DNA from: Micromonospora sp. WMMA1363
GTDB lineage: Bacteria; Actinomycetota; Actinomycetes; Mycobacteriales; Micromonosporaceae
Reading direction: 5' to 3'
Length of the DNA: 64,000 nucleotides
Assembly (NCBI RefSeq): GCF_030345795.1
Contig: NZ_JAUALB010000001.1
Location: forward strand, 4,518,001-4,582,000
In this document: in pieces, positions 8,185-17,752 of the stretch
How positions within the stretch are numbered: the stretch's first letter is position 1
How the letters are laid out: each line of letters starts with the position of its first letter
Position numbers and translations under genes: made by a program
The notes under the pieces: model-generated
What the model saw: the letters and a program-made list of their open reading frames with translations, nothing else
What the model was told of the DNA's origin: nothing
The model's database searches: none

Positions 8185-9064
8185 ATGGAGCTGAGGCAGC
8201 TGGAGTACTTCGTTGCGGTCGCCGAGGAAGCAAACTTCACCCGCGCCGCCGAACGGGTACGGATCAGCCAGTCGGGAGTGAGCGCACAGATCCGTGAGCT
8301 CGAACGCGAGCTCGGCGTGACCCTCATCGACCGCTCCACCCGAACTGCAACCCTCACCGATGCCGGCCGGGTCGCGTTCGAACACGCGCGCGCCGCGCTC
8401 GCCTCCGCCGGCGCGGTGCGACAGGCCGTCGGCGAGGTGACCGGACTCATCCGCGGCCGCCTCACCGTCGGCATGGTCATCGGATGCACGATCACCCTGT
8501 TTTTCGAGGCTTTGGCCGGGTTCCACCGCGCTCACCCAGGGGGTGGAGATCACCCTGCTCGAAGAGAACTCAGTACGGCTTCTCGACGACGTCCGGTCCG
8601 GGGCCGTCGACCTCGCGCTCGTCGGCACCGCCGACCCTACTCCGGCTGGGCTGAACACCCTCACAATCACCAGCGAACGACTCGTCGCCCTTGTCCCACC
8701 AGAGCATCCGCTCGCGAGGCAGGCAACAGTTACCATCGCTGACATCGCCAACCACCGGCTCGTGTGTATGCCGGAAGGCACCGGCATCCGCACCGTCCTC
8801 GACCGCGCCTGCGCCCTCCGCCGAGTTCAGCCGGCCATTGCCGTCCAAGCCAGCGCCGCAGATGCCATCGCCGCCCTCGCCGCTCGCGGGCTGGGCGTCG
8901 CGATCCTCAGCGAGTCGATGTCGAGTCACTACGAGAGTCGCCTGCGGGCCCTGCGGATTATCGACATCGAAGATCCAGCCCTGCTGGCCCTGGTCTGGAC
9001 CGCTACGAAGAGCCCCGCCCTGGATCGGCTGGTCCGACACTGCCATGACACCTTCCGGGTGTAG
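8185..9064 (+). pseudogene. LysR-family transcriptional regulator with one frameshift
   Basis: ATG 8185 opens the LysR helix-turn-helix (MELRQLEYFVAVAEEANFT, RAAERVRISQSGVSAQI, LGVTLIDRSTRTATLTDAG). The frame is lost at a run of five G at 8539-8543. In the next frame the effector domain continues as EITLLEENSVRLLDDVRSGA, then LVALVPPEHPLARQATVT, to TAG at 9062-9064. Removing one G gives FHRAHPGVEITL and a 292-residue protein of normal length. Either the regulator is inactivated or the run is a base-call error. Confidence 0.85.
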
Positions 9065-9105
9065 AACTGCGGGGTAGCGGGCGAGGGCAGATCGACGCAC
9101 GGGCG

Positions 9106-9510
9106 GTGGCCTCCGGCTTTGTCGGTATCGGTGGGTTGGCTCGCGTACGGCAAGTGCTCCGGCAGGCTCGGTCTCGGATGGCGCAGGCCGGTGGGATGCT
9201 GGATGAGGCATCGCGGTCGGTGGGTGCCGTGGCGCGGCAGCCGTCCCCGCAGGAGACGATCACCGTGCTCACGCCGGTGGTGTCGCGATGACCACTGTTG
9301 ACGGCCATCTCACCGAGCCGGCGGCCGGCGTCGATGACGCGCGGCGGCTCGTCGCTGCGGTGCTGCAGGGGGGACAGCCCGGTGCGACGTTGTCGCGTCT
9401 GCAGCGGGTGCTGCAGGTCGTGGCGGCCGTCCGGACCCGCGGGGCAGAAGCCGGGCAGCACGTCGATCCGGCGCTGGCGCAGGCCCGGCCGGTCGGTGAC
9501 CTGGGAAACC
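9106..9510 (+). pseudogene. Split small hypothetical protein, possibly DUF6244-like
   Basis: The first frame gives ASGFVGIGGLARVRQVLRQ, then an alanine-rich helix and PQETITVLTPVVSR, with a stop at 9289-9291. The overlapping frame from ATG 9288 continues GVDDARRLVAAVLQGGQPG and QHVDPALAQARPVGDLGN. Read together they make one mostly helical protein resembling a small Micromonospora family that I recall as DUF6244, broken by a frameshift at about 9288 and lacking an obvious start. The family name is from memory and uncertain. Confidence 0.4.
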
Positions 9511-9954
9511 GACCACGGGCGGTGGCAGCGGCATCAGCCGACCGCCCGCCATGCACGACATCTCCACGACCGCAACCGACGCGCCGGCCCCACCCGGGTG
9601 ACTGCCCACCTGGGTGACGCAGGCCGCGTCCGACTTGCCTCGACGGCAAGCGAAGAACTCGACCATCGCGAAGATCCGGTTGAGATCCTCGTCAGGAGGT
9701 GGCGCGCTCGGTGAGGGTCGCGGATCCGGGACCGGTGAGTTCATCGGGGTCAACGGGGCGACCAGAGACCGCGAGCAGGAGGGCGAGGGGCCGTTTCGCG
9801 TACCTGGGGCCCAGATCCACTGTCGATGGGTGGGACTCGTGTCAGGTGTGTAGGGCGGGCAACTCGCGCGACGCGGCGTACGCGCGCAGATGAGATCGAT
9901 GCGTTCCCGCAGGTCGGCAGCAAGTGCGGACGTGGCGAATGTCTGACCAGTCAG
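9511..9954. other. Gene-free, apparently decayed stretch
   Basis: About 440 bp with only short overlapping frames on both strands and no recognisable domain or ribosome-binding site. It lies between two gene remnants and is probably decayed coding sequence. Confidence 0.45.
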
Positions 9955-10212
9955 CTATTGGTCTGTTGCCTTCATGCGCTTGACCACCGGCACCGTACGG
10001 TTCTCCGTCGGCAGGGCGAACATCGGTTGAAAATGTGCTTCCGCGCCGTCGAGGTTACTCAACGCGAGATGCGCCGTCATCAGGTCGAGCCGTGCCGCAG
10101 CGAAGAACTCCGGGCATTGCTCGACGTCCGGCTCATCGTCGAAGGGGCTGATCAGTGTGGCAGCGTCGTGGGTCCGCTGCCGCAGGTGTCCCGGTGCCGG
10201 TGCCGACGGCAC
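9955..10212 (-). pseudogene. C-terminal remnant of a TPR-type XRE regulator
   Basis: 85 codons read ISPFDDEPDVEQCPEFF, then LDLMTAHLALSNLDGAEAH and end LPTENRTVPVVKRMKATDQ. This resembles the C-terminal tetratricopeptide region of large actinobacterial XRE-type regulators, where the PTENRTVPVVKRM ending is familiar. The N-terminal helix-turn-helix and most repeats are absent, so it is a remnant. Confidence is limited because the match is from memory. Confidence 0.4.
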
Positions 10213-10265
10213 GTCGCCGGCTCAGCCCGGAAGGGGCTGGGCCGGCGGCGCGGGCGGTGCGAGGG

Positions 10266-10538
10266 TCAGTGGATCCGGCGGCGGCCGTAGGCGCCGGCGG
10301 CGATCACCACACCGATCGCGGCGAAGGCGACCTGGATGGCCAGTTCGATCCAGTCGATCCCGGCGGTGTCGTCGACGCCGAGCGCACCGGCGACGAGGGT
10401 GCCGAGGATCGCGGCGACCACGCCGATGAGCAGGGTGAGCCAGATCGGGATGTTCTGCTTGCCGGGTACGACGAGGCGGCCGAGCGCGCCGATGATCAGA
10501 CCGATGATGATCGCGGTGAAGAAGCCGGTAACTTCCAC
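10266..10538 (-). CDS. GlsB/YeaQ/YmgE-family stress membrane protein
   Basis: 90 residues from GTG 10538 with GGAGGG about 10 bases upstream. Three hydrophobic segments are visible: FFTAIIIGLIIGALGRLVVPG, IPIWLTLLIGVVAAILGTLV and ELAIQVAFAAIGVVIAAGA, ending with a basic GRRRIH. The GALGRLVVPGKQ loop is the hallmark of transglycosylase-associated (Pfam Transgly_assoc) proteins, small inner-membrane proteins induced by envelope or osmotic stress. Confidence 0.88.
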   Translation of the reverse strand: MEVTGFFTAIIIGLIIGALGRLVVPGKQNIPIWLTLLIGVVAAILGTLVAGALGVDDTAGIDWIELAIQVAFAAIGVVIAAGAYGRRRIH

Positions 10539-10722
10539 GAGAGCCGTCCCTCCAGCAGGGTTTGTCGTCAGTTCCGATCATTGCCCATGCCCGCAAGCGT
10601 CGAAACCGGTCGCTCCGGCCGGCCCGGACGTCAGCCGGAACAGAGGTGAAGAAGTAGCCGATGCCCGGTGGCTCGCGGGGGTTCTTGTGGGCCGGGCCAC
10701 CGGGCCGTCCGCGGGGGTGGTG

Positions 10723-10944
10723 CTACTTCGTGCTGGTGAGGGCGACCAGGGCGTTGGCGGTGCGGAAGTACGGGTTGCGGCCGAGCTCGCCAACGGTGGT
10801 GATGTTGAAGGCGTGCTTGAGCAGCTCGGCGTCGCCGTCGCTGACCCCGGCGAGCGCGGAAACCGGGGCGTCGACGATCTCGGTGAGGGTCTCGTCCCGG
10901 TAGGCCTTGTCGACCAACTTGGTGAGGTCGGCGGTGACGGGCAT
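10723..10944 (-). CDS. Small helix-hairpin-helix-like protein
   Basis: 73 residues from ATG 10944 with GCAGGAG just upstream, starting MPVTADLTKLVDKAYRDETL. The core SALAGVSDGDAELLKHAFN, then ITTVGELGRNPYFRTANAL, resembles a helix-hairpin-helix motif. The longer upstream frame has no start signal. Its position next to and in the same direction as the Spo0M-like gene suggests co-expression. Function unknown. Confidence 0.65.
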   Translation of the reverse strand: MPVTADLTKLVDKAYRDETLTEIVDAPVSALAGVSDGDAELLKHAFNITTVGELGRNPYFRTANALVALTSTK

Positions 10945-11047
10945 GCACACTCCTGCGAGGCTCCGATCGGGCAAACCGATCGGTAACGGAAATATGTTTA
11001 TCCCAATCACGGCGCGGGTGTTCGATTCCACTGTGGCTCCGAGGCAG

Positions 11048-12079
11048 TCAGGCCTCCTCGTCGCCGCTCTCGTCGCCGCCGAGGGAGTCGAAGACCTCCT
11101 CGGCGACCATGCCGCCGGCGAAGCCGAGCGCCGCGCCGCCCACCACACCGGCGGCGACGGCACCCATGCCGGGACCGCCGTGTCGCTCGTGGTGGTGCTC
11201 TTCCTTGTAGTGTCCGTCGGGGTGGCCGTACGCGGCGTGCCCGTAGCCGGGGGCGCCGTAGCCCTGGGCGGGCGGGGCGTAGCCGTACCCGGCGTGCATG
11301 CTCTGGTAGCCGTCGAAGGCCTGACGGACCCAGGTGTCGACCTGCGCGGCCCAGTCCAGGCGATCGGCGTCGACGTGGGCGGCGTGGTAACGGCCGAACG
11401 AGTCGTGCCCGCCGGTGAACAGGCCGCCGCGCTTGTCGAATTCGAGGACGACGTCGACGCCGTGCTCGCTCGCGACGAAGGTCAGCTCGACCTCGTTGAC
11501 GGTGTGGGCGTACTGGGGGGCGGCGTAGTACTCGATCTCCTGGTAGAACGGCAGGCTCTGGTGCAGGCCGGAGATGTGCCCGCGTTCCAGGTCGGCGCCT
11601 TTGAACCCGAAGCCGAGCCGGCCGAAGGCCTCCAGGAGGCGTTCCTGCACGGGCAGCGGGTGCACGTACACCGGGTCCAGGTCACCCTTGTCGACGGCGC
11701 CGCGGATCGCCACCTCGGTGCGCAGGCCCATCGTCATGCCGTGTAGGTGCTGCCCGTACAGGTCGGTCACCGGGGTCTCCCACGGCATCGGCACCCGCAA
11801 CGGCAGCGACAGGTGCTGGCCCTCGCGTAGGTGCAGGCCACCGGCGACCTGAACGCGGTGGAACTCGACGAGGGCGTCGTATTCCTCCTCGGCTCCCTCC
11901 AGCTCCACCCGGGTGACCAGGCCGACGGTGATGTGGTCGATCTCCACATCGTGACTGCCGCCGGTCAGGTTCACCTGCCCGCCCAGCATGAGTCCGGGGC
12001 GGGTGTTCGGATTGGACAGGACGGTATCGACGCTGGGGCCGCCCACCCCAAACGCGCCCAGCATCTTCTTGAACACCAC
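11048..12079 (-). CDS. spo0M: Spo0M-family protein (sporulation control)
   Basis: 343 residues. The first of two GTG codons (12079) is chosen because GAGAGG lies about 4-5 bases upstream and it gives the family start MVFKKMLGAFGVGGPSVDTV. The arrestin-like Spo0M domain (residues 1-245) shows GGQVNLTGGSHDVEIDHI, LREGQHLSLPLRVPMPWE and TVNEVELTFVASEHGVDV. The tail is rich in Gly, Tyr and His (AYGHPDGHYKEEHHHERHGG), followed by a hydrophobic Gly-Ala segment and an acidic end. Spo0M proteins influence sporulation and stress responses in Bacillus and actinobacteria. The His-rich tail might bind metal; that is inference. Confidence 0.85.
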   Translation of the reverse strand: MVFKKMLGAFGVGGPSVDTVLSNPNTRPGLMLGGQVNLTGGSHDVEIDHITVGLVTRVELEGAEEEYDALVEFHRVQVAGGLHLREGQHLSLPLRVPMPWETPVTDLYGQHLHGMTMGLRTEVAIRGAVDKGDLDPVYVHPLPVQERLLEAFGRLGFGFKGADLERGHISGLHQSLPFYQEIEYYAAPQYAHTVNEVELTFVASEHGVDVVLEFDKRGGLFTGGHDSFGRYHAAHVDADRLDWAAQVDTWVRQAFDGYQSMHAGYGYAPPAQGYGAPGYGHAAYGHPDGHYKEEHHHERHGGPGMGAVAAGVVGGAALGFAGGMVAEEVFDSLGGDESGDEEA

Positions 12080-12325
12080 GAACCTCTCCCTCGACGACCA
12101 CGAACGCGCGACACCCGGATTGGTGGAACTTCCACGCGAACCCTCGTGCCACAACGAGATCAACGACGTCCATGATGGATGACGCCGCCTCGGGAAACTA
12201 CCAAGGCCACCTGGGAGGTAGCTGAATGCATCTGTATGGTTACTTTCAGGTAAGGCTGGCGTGTTCTCTACTGCAGGGTGGGGTTTCCATCCCACCTTTG
12301 CGATAGTCGCTGATTCGGCGCCCGT

Positions 12326-13642
12326 TCAGGGACCCGCCTCGTCCTCGCCGTCCTCGTGGCCGTCGGCGCCCGTCGGCGTGATCCGCAGGCGCACCCGGGT
12401 GATGGCCCGCCCCGTCACCTCGGTCACCTCGGCGGTCAGGTCCGGCAGTTCGACCACCTCGCCGGGTGCCTTCGGAATGTGGCCGAGGTGGGCCAGGACC
12501 AGGCCCGCCACGGTGGTGTAGTCGCCGGCCTCGAGGGTTTCCTCGTCAAGGTCGATGCCGACGTCCGGCAGGTCATGCAGCGGGAAACCGCCGGACATGA
12601 GCAGCGACCCCTCCGGCTCCCGGACGACGGCCTGCACGTCCCGGTCGGTCTCGTCGTAGATCTCCCCGACGATCTCCTCGACCAGGTCCTCCATGGTCAC
12701 GATCCCGTCGATGGAACCCCGCTCGTCCACGACGAGGGCGAACTGCTGCCGCTGCGACCGCATCTCCCGGATCGCCTCGGTCACCTTCAACGTCTCCGGC
12801 AGATACACCGCCGGGCTGGCGTGCTCGGCGACCGGGCCGTCCTGGTCGAGCAGGTCGCGCATGTGCACCACGCCGATGGTGTCGTCGAGGCCGCCGCGGC
12901 CGACGACGGGTGCGCGGGTCTGCCCCGACCTGCCCAACTCCCGCAGCGCCTGCGGCGCGGACAGCGACTCGGACAGGCTGACCACCTCGCGGCGCGGGAC
13001 GAGGATCTCCCGCAGGATCCGCTCGGCAACCTCGAATGCCCCCGAAATGATCATCCGGTGTTCGGGAGTGAGGTTGCGCTGCGCCGCGACCATGTCCCGC
13101 AGCTCCTCGGTCGTGATCTCTTCCTGGCGGGCCCGGGGGTCACCACCGCTCAACCGCACCACCGCGTCGCTGGCCTTGCTCAGCAGCCACACCGCCGGAC
13201 GGGAGAACGCCGACAACGCATCGAGGGGGCGGGCGACCAGCAGCGCCCAGCCCTCCGCGCGCTGCATCGCGATCCGCTTCGGCGCCAGCTCACCCACCAC
13301 CAGGGTGACGAACGTCAGCAGGATGGTGACGACGACGATGGACACCGGTTCCGCCGCGCCGCCGAGGAAGCCTAAGGGGCCCACGAGCGGCTGGGCCAGG
13401 GACACCGCCGCCGCAGCCGATGCCAGGAAACCCGCCATGGTGATGCCGATCTGAATGGTGGCCAGGAACCGGTTCGGGTCCCGCGCCAGCCTCGCCAGCA
13501 CCCGCCCCGCCCGGGAAGTGCGTTCCAGGCGCTGCAGCTGGCTCTCCCGCAGCGACACCAACGCCATCTCACTGCCCGCGAACATCGCGTTCACCAACAC
13601 CAACACGATCACGAGCGTGACCTGCACGCCATAGCCACCCAC
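12326..13642 (-). CDS. CNNM/CorC-type hemolysin-family membrane protein
   Basis: About 438 residues. GTG 13642 (VGGYGVQVTLVIVLVLV) is preferred; GGAGG lies 13 bases upstream and the longer frame encodes only arginine-rich shadow sequence. An N-terminal DUF21/CNNM domain (residues about 1-190) has several membrane helices with NAMFAGSEMALVSLRESQ and FVTLVVGELAPKRIAMQ. Two CBS domains follow (about 205-325; ILVPRREVVSLSE, VVDERGSIDGIVTMEDLVEEIVGEI). A CorC/HlyC C-terminal domain (about 340-425, GGFPLHDLPDVGIDLDEETL, DYTTVAGLVLAHLG) completes the standard order. The family transports or senses Mg2+ and other divalent ions. Confidence 0.9.
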   Translation of the reverse strand: MGGYGVQVTLVIVLVLVNAMFAGSEMALVSLRESQLQRLERTSRAGRVLARLARDPNRFLATIQIGITMAGFLASAAAAVSLAQPLVGPLGFLGGAAEPVSIVVVTILLTFVTLVVGELAPKRIAMQRAEGWALLVARPLDALSAFSRPAVWLLSKASDAVVRLSGGDPRARQEEITTEELRDMVAAQRNLTPEHRMIISGAFEVAERILREILVPRREVVSLSESLSAPQALRELGRSGQTRAPVVGRGGLDDTIGVVHMRDLLDQDGPVAEHASPAVYLPETLKVTEAIREMRSQRQQFALVVDERGSIDGIVTMEDLVEEIVGEIYDETDRDVQAVVREPEGSLLMSGGFPLHDLPDVGIDLDEETLEAGDYTTVAGLVLAHLGHIPKAPGEVVELPDLTAEVTEVTGRAITRVRLRITPTGADGHEDGEDEAGP

Positions 13643-14036
13643 GGCCTGTTCGACGCCTCCCTCGACCGGCCCCCTGGAGCACCAACCGTAGCCGCCCCGC
13701 CCACGTCGCCCACGGCGGCTGTCACACAAAAGAGATCTTTCCGTCGGTGATCGGAAATCGGACGCCCGTGCCGGACCTGACCGACCCGCCTTGGCGGCCG
13801 CCTGGAGCGTCGAGTGTTCGTCCTCGCCAGGCTCTCGACGTCGGCGGCATCGCCGCCCAGACCGCCGCCGTCGCGGTCGCCGACGCCGCCCACCGGCGTG
13901 CCAACCTCGAACACTCTGCCCGCACCCGTGTCGAACTCGCTCTGCTCGGCGGGCCAGATCGTGTGAACGCATCCTCCGGCCAGCCCGGCCACAACAGGCA
14001 GCCGGTGTCAGCGCGAAGGGATGGTTCGAACAGTTC
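13643..14036. other. Gene-free stretch before the IS982 remnant
   Basis: About 390 bp upstream of the CNNM-type gene. It must contain that gene's promoter. On the minus strand near 13960-14036 a short frame (ELFEPSLRADTGCLLWPG) faintly resembles DUF2442 proteins, cut by the IS982 insertion; too weak to annotate. Confidence 0.4.
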
Positions 14037-14039
14037 TAG

Positions 14040-14882
14040 ACGAGTTGTTCCGAATGTCGGTCAGTGGTCGTAGGCGATCAGTGATCGGGTGACGGGTGCG
14101 CCGGTCTTGGTGTTGTGCCAGATCGCGGCGGTCATGGCCAGGAGCCGTTGAGCGACCCGGACGGCTACGCCGGCGAAGGTGATGCCCTGTTCGGCCAACT
14201 GCCGCTCGAACGGCCTGGAGGCGAAGCCCTTGTCCGAGATCAGCAGGATCCCGTCGTGCTCGGCCACCACGTCCGCCTCGATCTCCAGCATCATCGCGAG
14301 GACCTCCCGCTCGCCGATCTTCGGGTTCGCCAGGGCCCACAGGATCGGCATCCCGGTCGGGGTGCACACCAGGTACAGCCGTAGACCCCAGAAGAACCGG
14401 GAATGTGAGGCGCAGTAGCCGTATCCGGCCCAGCCGGCCAGGTCCGAGCGTTGCGCGGTCGGCCGCGACATCCCGCACGGGATGGGGGTGGAGTCGACGA
14501 TCCAGTGGTTGTCGAACCAGAAGTCACTGTCGCGGGCAGGTCCCGGATCACCTTCTTGACCAGCGGAAGCGCCGCGCGGAGCCGCTTGTTGTAGCCCGAC
14601 CGTTGCGGCAGGTAGGGAAACATACCGGCGAGATGGACGCGGGCGTAGCGGATCCAGTGTGCTTCCGAGCGGGCCCCGAGAAGGACCTGCGCCACGGCCA
14701 GGCACACCAACTCGGAGTCGGTCAACAGCGGCGGCCGGCCTCGCCACCGGGGCGTGCGGATGCTGTCGTCGATCTTCACGTACAGTGCGGTCAAGAGGGT
14801 GTCCAGGTCTTGCGTCACAACATGATCATGGGCACCCTCTCTTCACGCCCACACATCGACCCCTGACTTCGGAACTACTCGT
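14040..14882 (-). mobile_element. IS982-family element, decayed
   Basis: Inverted repeats acgagttgttccgaa (from 14040) and its near complement ending at 14882 bound about 843 bp, with ctag on both sides (14036-14039, 14883-14886). The exact end is ambiguous because ctag is palindromic. Full IS982 elements are near 1 kb; this copy is shorter because of an internal deletion. Confidence 0.75.
14061..14818 (-). pseudogene. IS982-family transposase, frameshifted and internally deleted
   Basis: The N-terminal half starts at GTG 14818 with TQDLDTLLTALYVKIDD and LAGMFPYLPQRSGYNKRLR. The frame is lost near 14540. The second frame continues with HWIVDSTPIPCGMSRPT, DLAGWAGYGYCASHSRFFWG and SDKGFASRPFERQLAEQ. 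It then jumps directly to GITFAGVAVRVAQRLLAM, skipping about 60 residues that normally include the third catalytic acidic residue. The two lesions make it inactive. Confidence 0.85.
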
Positions 14883-15082
14883 CTAGCGGTCCAGGCTGCT
14901 GCCCACCTGTCCTCGCTCACGCAGGTCCCGCTCATGCTCGGCGGTCCGGGCGTATTCGACTGAGTCCGCAGTGACGGCGATGTGCTGGGAGCATTGCCGG
15001 TGCCGTGACAAGGAACGGTACCCTGGCGGGCCGGTTGCAGGTCCTTCGCACACCAACTCTCTGCCATCCCCCGGAGGGCAAC

Positions 15083-15391
15083 ATGACAGACCAACCGCCG
15101 ACTCAGCAACCCCTACCGAACCCGACGTTGGGCCACCCGCCGTATCCGTCCTATGCGTACCCTGCGCCGTTCAACACCTATGCGATCCTCGCGTTGATCT
15201 TTGGCGCTATGGTGTTCCCGCCGTTGGGCATCTACTTTGGCAACAAGGCCAAGGGCCAGATCGCACAGACTGGTGAGCGCGGAGTCGAGCTTGCCACCGC
15301 CGGTGTCATGGTTGGCTGGATTTTCACCATCCTCTACGGGCTGTTCTTCATTGTCTGGTGCGGCATGGCTGCGGTTCTCCTCAGCTTCTAA
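15083..15391 (+). CDS. DUF4190 membrane protein
   Basis: 102 residues from ATG 15083 with GGAGG 6 bases upstream; earlier frames lack this. A Pro/Gln/Tyr-rich cytoplasmic N-terminus (TDQPPTQQPLPNPTLGHPPYPSY) is followed by NTYAILALIFGAMVFPPLGIYFG, the loop NKAKGQIAQTGERG and a second long hydrophobic segment. This is the two-helix DUF4190 pattern common in actinobacterial small membrane proteins of unknown role. Single-gene unit. Confidence 0.85.
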   Translation: MTDQPPTQQPLPNPTLGHPPYPSYAYPAPFNTYAILALIFGAMVFPPLGIYFGNKAKGQIAQTGERGVELATAGVMVGWIFTILYGLFFIVWCGMAAVLLSF

Positions 15392-16098
15392 CCAGGGGTG
15401 CAACCCTGAGGTGAGTCGCTCATCAGGCTCCGGGCACGCCCCGGGTGCTGCCTGCGGAATACCCGCCGGTCGGCGAGCGGATCGACGCGGTCGTCCAGGA
15501 AATCAGCCGGCACCCGCCGGTCTTGATACGCCTCACGATACGTACGTCCGCCTCGACGGGACTCCCGCGCCACTGGGATCTGGCCCGACTACGTGGAACG
15601 CCTCATCACCGTCCAGCCCGTCGGCTCGACCGTCCATCCCGTGTCGCCTCGCCGCTGCGGCGAGATCCTGGACCAGGCTGCCACCGTGCCCGGCGCGCGG
15701 CACCTGCCGCCCAGGGTGGAGGGCGCCGACGGACGCGACCGTGCCCTCGGCACGGTCCACCGCATCGCGGCTGACGTGCTGGGCCTGTCGGCCAAGGCTC
15801 ACATTCAGTGACAACGACCAGTCAGTCCGTCACGAACCCGCCGGAAGACCTCCAACCCGACGCGTTGCACAGACCAACTCGATGATTCATCGAACCACTC
15901 GCTCAGGCCAGGTGCCGGCGGAATCGCTCGGACCGTGTCCGCCCTGCCTCCCGCTGCGGCAATTCCGATAAGGTCAGGACGTGATCGAGTCCCAGCGCGG
16001 CGCCGTGCCGTGCAACGACGGTCGCGAGTTCGACACCTCGCTCGCCCTGTCGTTCGCCCAGTCACGGCTGCTTTCAGGGGCTCGCGAAACGGCTACGG
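15392..16098. other. Mostly gene-free stretch
   Basis: About 700 bp. Only one short frame (15593-15811) has plausible actinobacterial codon use. I see no RNA gene or recognisable domain elsewhere. Confidence 0.4.
15593..15811 (+). CDS. Hypothetical short protein or remnant
   Basis: 72 codons from GTG 15593 (VERLITVQPVGSTVHPVS) to TGA, ending HRIAADVLGLSAKAHIQ. It has high GC at third positions and the frame stays open upstream without a good start, so it may be the end of a decayed gene. No ribosome-binding site and no known domain. Confidence 0.25.
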   Translation: MERLITVQPVGSTVHPVSPRRCGEILDQAATVPGARHLPPRVEGADGRDRALGTVHRIAADVLGLSAKAHIQ

Positions 16099-16135
16099 CC
16101 CTGGCACTGGTATCCCTCGGATACCAGTGCCAGGG
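16099..16135. repeat. Perfect 17-bp hairpin with 3-base loop
   Basis: Arm ccctggcactggtatcc (16099-16115), loop ctc, and exact complement at 16119-16135. No T-run follows on either side. It lies 31 bp before the start of the DMFase-like gene at 16166, so it would sit in its leader or act as an operator. Confidence 0.8.
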
Positions 16136-16165
16136 GTCGGTTGCCATCGAGGCCGTCTGTGAAGG

Positions 16166-17752
16166 ATGGAGAGCGTGACGAATGGGCATGATGCCGGCCT
16201 GGGCGGTTCTGGCTGGTCCCGCCGCGCGGCGTTCACTGCGGTTGGAGTAAGTGGTGCGCTGGCGGTGGCCGGTTATGGGGGACATTTGCTTTTCGAGCGG
16301 GTTGCAGCTCTGAGGCCGCGGGTCGACCCCTACTATTCGGGGGATCAAGCGGTACCATCGACCTCATCGGGGCCACAACCGATCCCTGGAACCAATATGG
16401 TGGTGCGGGAGAACTCCCAGCCGGGCACGCCGGGCTTCAGTCTCTCGGGGAAGCGGTTCGGCGACGACAAAAAGGCCCAGATCGCCGGATATGCGTCGTC
16501 GACCAGTGTAGCGCCTGGTGAGGACCTGGACTTTCATGTCTCGGTCGCGACGGCTCAGGAGTACCGGATCCACGTCTACCGTGTTGGGCAATACGGCGGG
16601 AGCGGTGGACGCCTGATCGCGGTGAGTCCTTGGCTGCCCGGTCACACGCAGCAGGCGCCCATCGTTGACCCCGAGACCCGGATGGTTCGTTGCGGCTGGA
16701 CAGCCGGCTGGCGACTGCGGGTGGGCCGGGACTGGGTGAGCGGCTACTACCTGGCGTTGCTGACCAATGCCGCAGGTTGGTGCCGGTGGGTCCCGTTCCT
16801 GGTCCGCGATCCGGGGAGGCCCGCTGCCGGGCTGGTGATCGTGCCGACCAGCACCTACCAGGCGTACAACATGTGGCCGTACGACCAGCGCACCGGGGCG
16901 AGCCTCTACTATGGGTTCGACTCGTCCGGCCGGAAGGTCTCGTCCCGTCGCGCGGCGGCGGTCAGCCATGACCGGCCCCACACGGGCTCCGGTGTCCCCT
17001 CTCAAGCCACGCAGGACATCGGCTTCACCCAGTGGATCGAGCGCTACGGCGCCGACGTCACCTATGCCAGCAGCGAGGATCTGGACGGGGGGCGAGTCGA
17101 CCTGACTCGGTATCGGGCGGTGATCTTTTGCGGCCATGACGAGTACTGGACTGTGGCGATGCGCCAGCGGGCGGTAGCCGCCCGGGACAGCGGAACCAGC
17201 CTCGTCTTCCTGAGCGCCAACAACTGCTACTGGCGTATCCGCTACGGCTTATCGGACCGAGCACCTGATGGGCGAATTGTCGCCTGCTCCAAGAGCATGC
17301 CGCGCGCTGGCCAAGACATTCCGCTGATGACTCAGTGGCGGCACGCCGGTAGCCCCGAACAAACGTTTATCGGAGCTCAATACGTGAGCATGGTGGACGG
17401 CTACGCGGACTTGGTGGTCCAGGACAGCGGGCACTGGTTCTGGGCCGGAACGGGCGTGCGGGATGGTGACCGGATTCCTCGCGTTATATGGGGTGAGGCG
17501 GACCAGGTGATGCCGGATGTCCCCGTGCCTTCGTCCCGAGAAAACGGGGTGCTTGCCAGTTCCCCATACGTCCGTAAGGGTAATCAGCAGCACGCGCACA
17601 CGACGCTTTACCGCGCACCGTCGGGGTCTTGGGTATTCGCCGCCGGGTCGATGGGATGGACGGCGGCATTGCAATCGGGGGAGTCCGCTGACGAGCGGAT
17701 CCAACAAGCCACGCGGAACCTGCTGGACCGGCTCCTCTCCGTTTCTAGGTGA
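16166..17752 (+). CDS. Exported N,N-dimethylformamidase large-subunit-like protein
   Basis: 528 residues. The N-terminus has a twin-arginine-like signal (WSRRAAFTAVGVSGALAVAG, residues 19-38). The body has an immunoglobulin-like section (VAPGEDLDFHVSVATAQEYRI) and then the DMFase C-terminal-like domain: VIVPTSTYQAYNMWPY, FTQWIERYGADVTYASSEDL, YRAVIFCGHDEYWTVAMR and LVFLSANNCYWRIRY. In true dimethylformamidase the large subunit holds the iron site. This secreted subfamily, common in actinobacteria, has no firm substrate. Start: ATG 16166 with GAAGG at 16160; a GTG at 16175 with GGAGAG is an alternative. Confidence 0.8.
   Translation: MESVTNGHDAGLGGSGWSRRAAFTAVGVSGALAVAGYGGHLLFERVAALRPRVDPYYSGDQAVPSTSSGPQPIPGTNMVVRENSQPGTPGFSLSGKRFGDDKKAQIAGYASSTSVAPGEDLDFHVSVATAQEYRIHVYRVGQYGGSGGRLIAVSPWLPGHTQQAPIVDPETRMVRCGWTAGWRLRVGRDWVSGYYLALLTNAAGWCRWVPFLVRDPGRPAAGLVIVPTSTYQAYNMWPYDQRTGASLYYGFDSSGRKVSSRRAAAVSHDRPHTGSGVPSQATQDIGFTQWIERYGADVTYASSEDLDGGRVDLTRYRAVIFCGHDEYWTVAMRQRAVAARDSGTSLVFLSANNCYWRIRYGLSDRAPDGRIVACSKSMPRAGQDIPLMTQWRHAGSPEQTFIGAQYVSMVDGYADLVVQDSGHWFWAGTGVRDGDRIPRVIWGEADQVMPDVPVPSSRENGVLASSPYVRKGNQQHAHTTLYRAPSGSWVFAAGSMGWTAALQSGESADERIQQATRNLLDRLLSVSR

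Noticed and set aside
13960..14036. Possible DUF2442 fragment on the minus strand
   Set aside because: Only about 25 residues with weak resemblance; too short to support.
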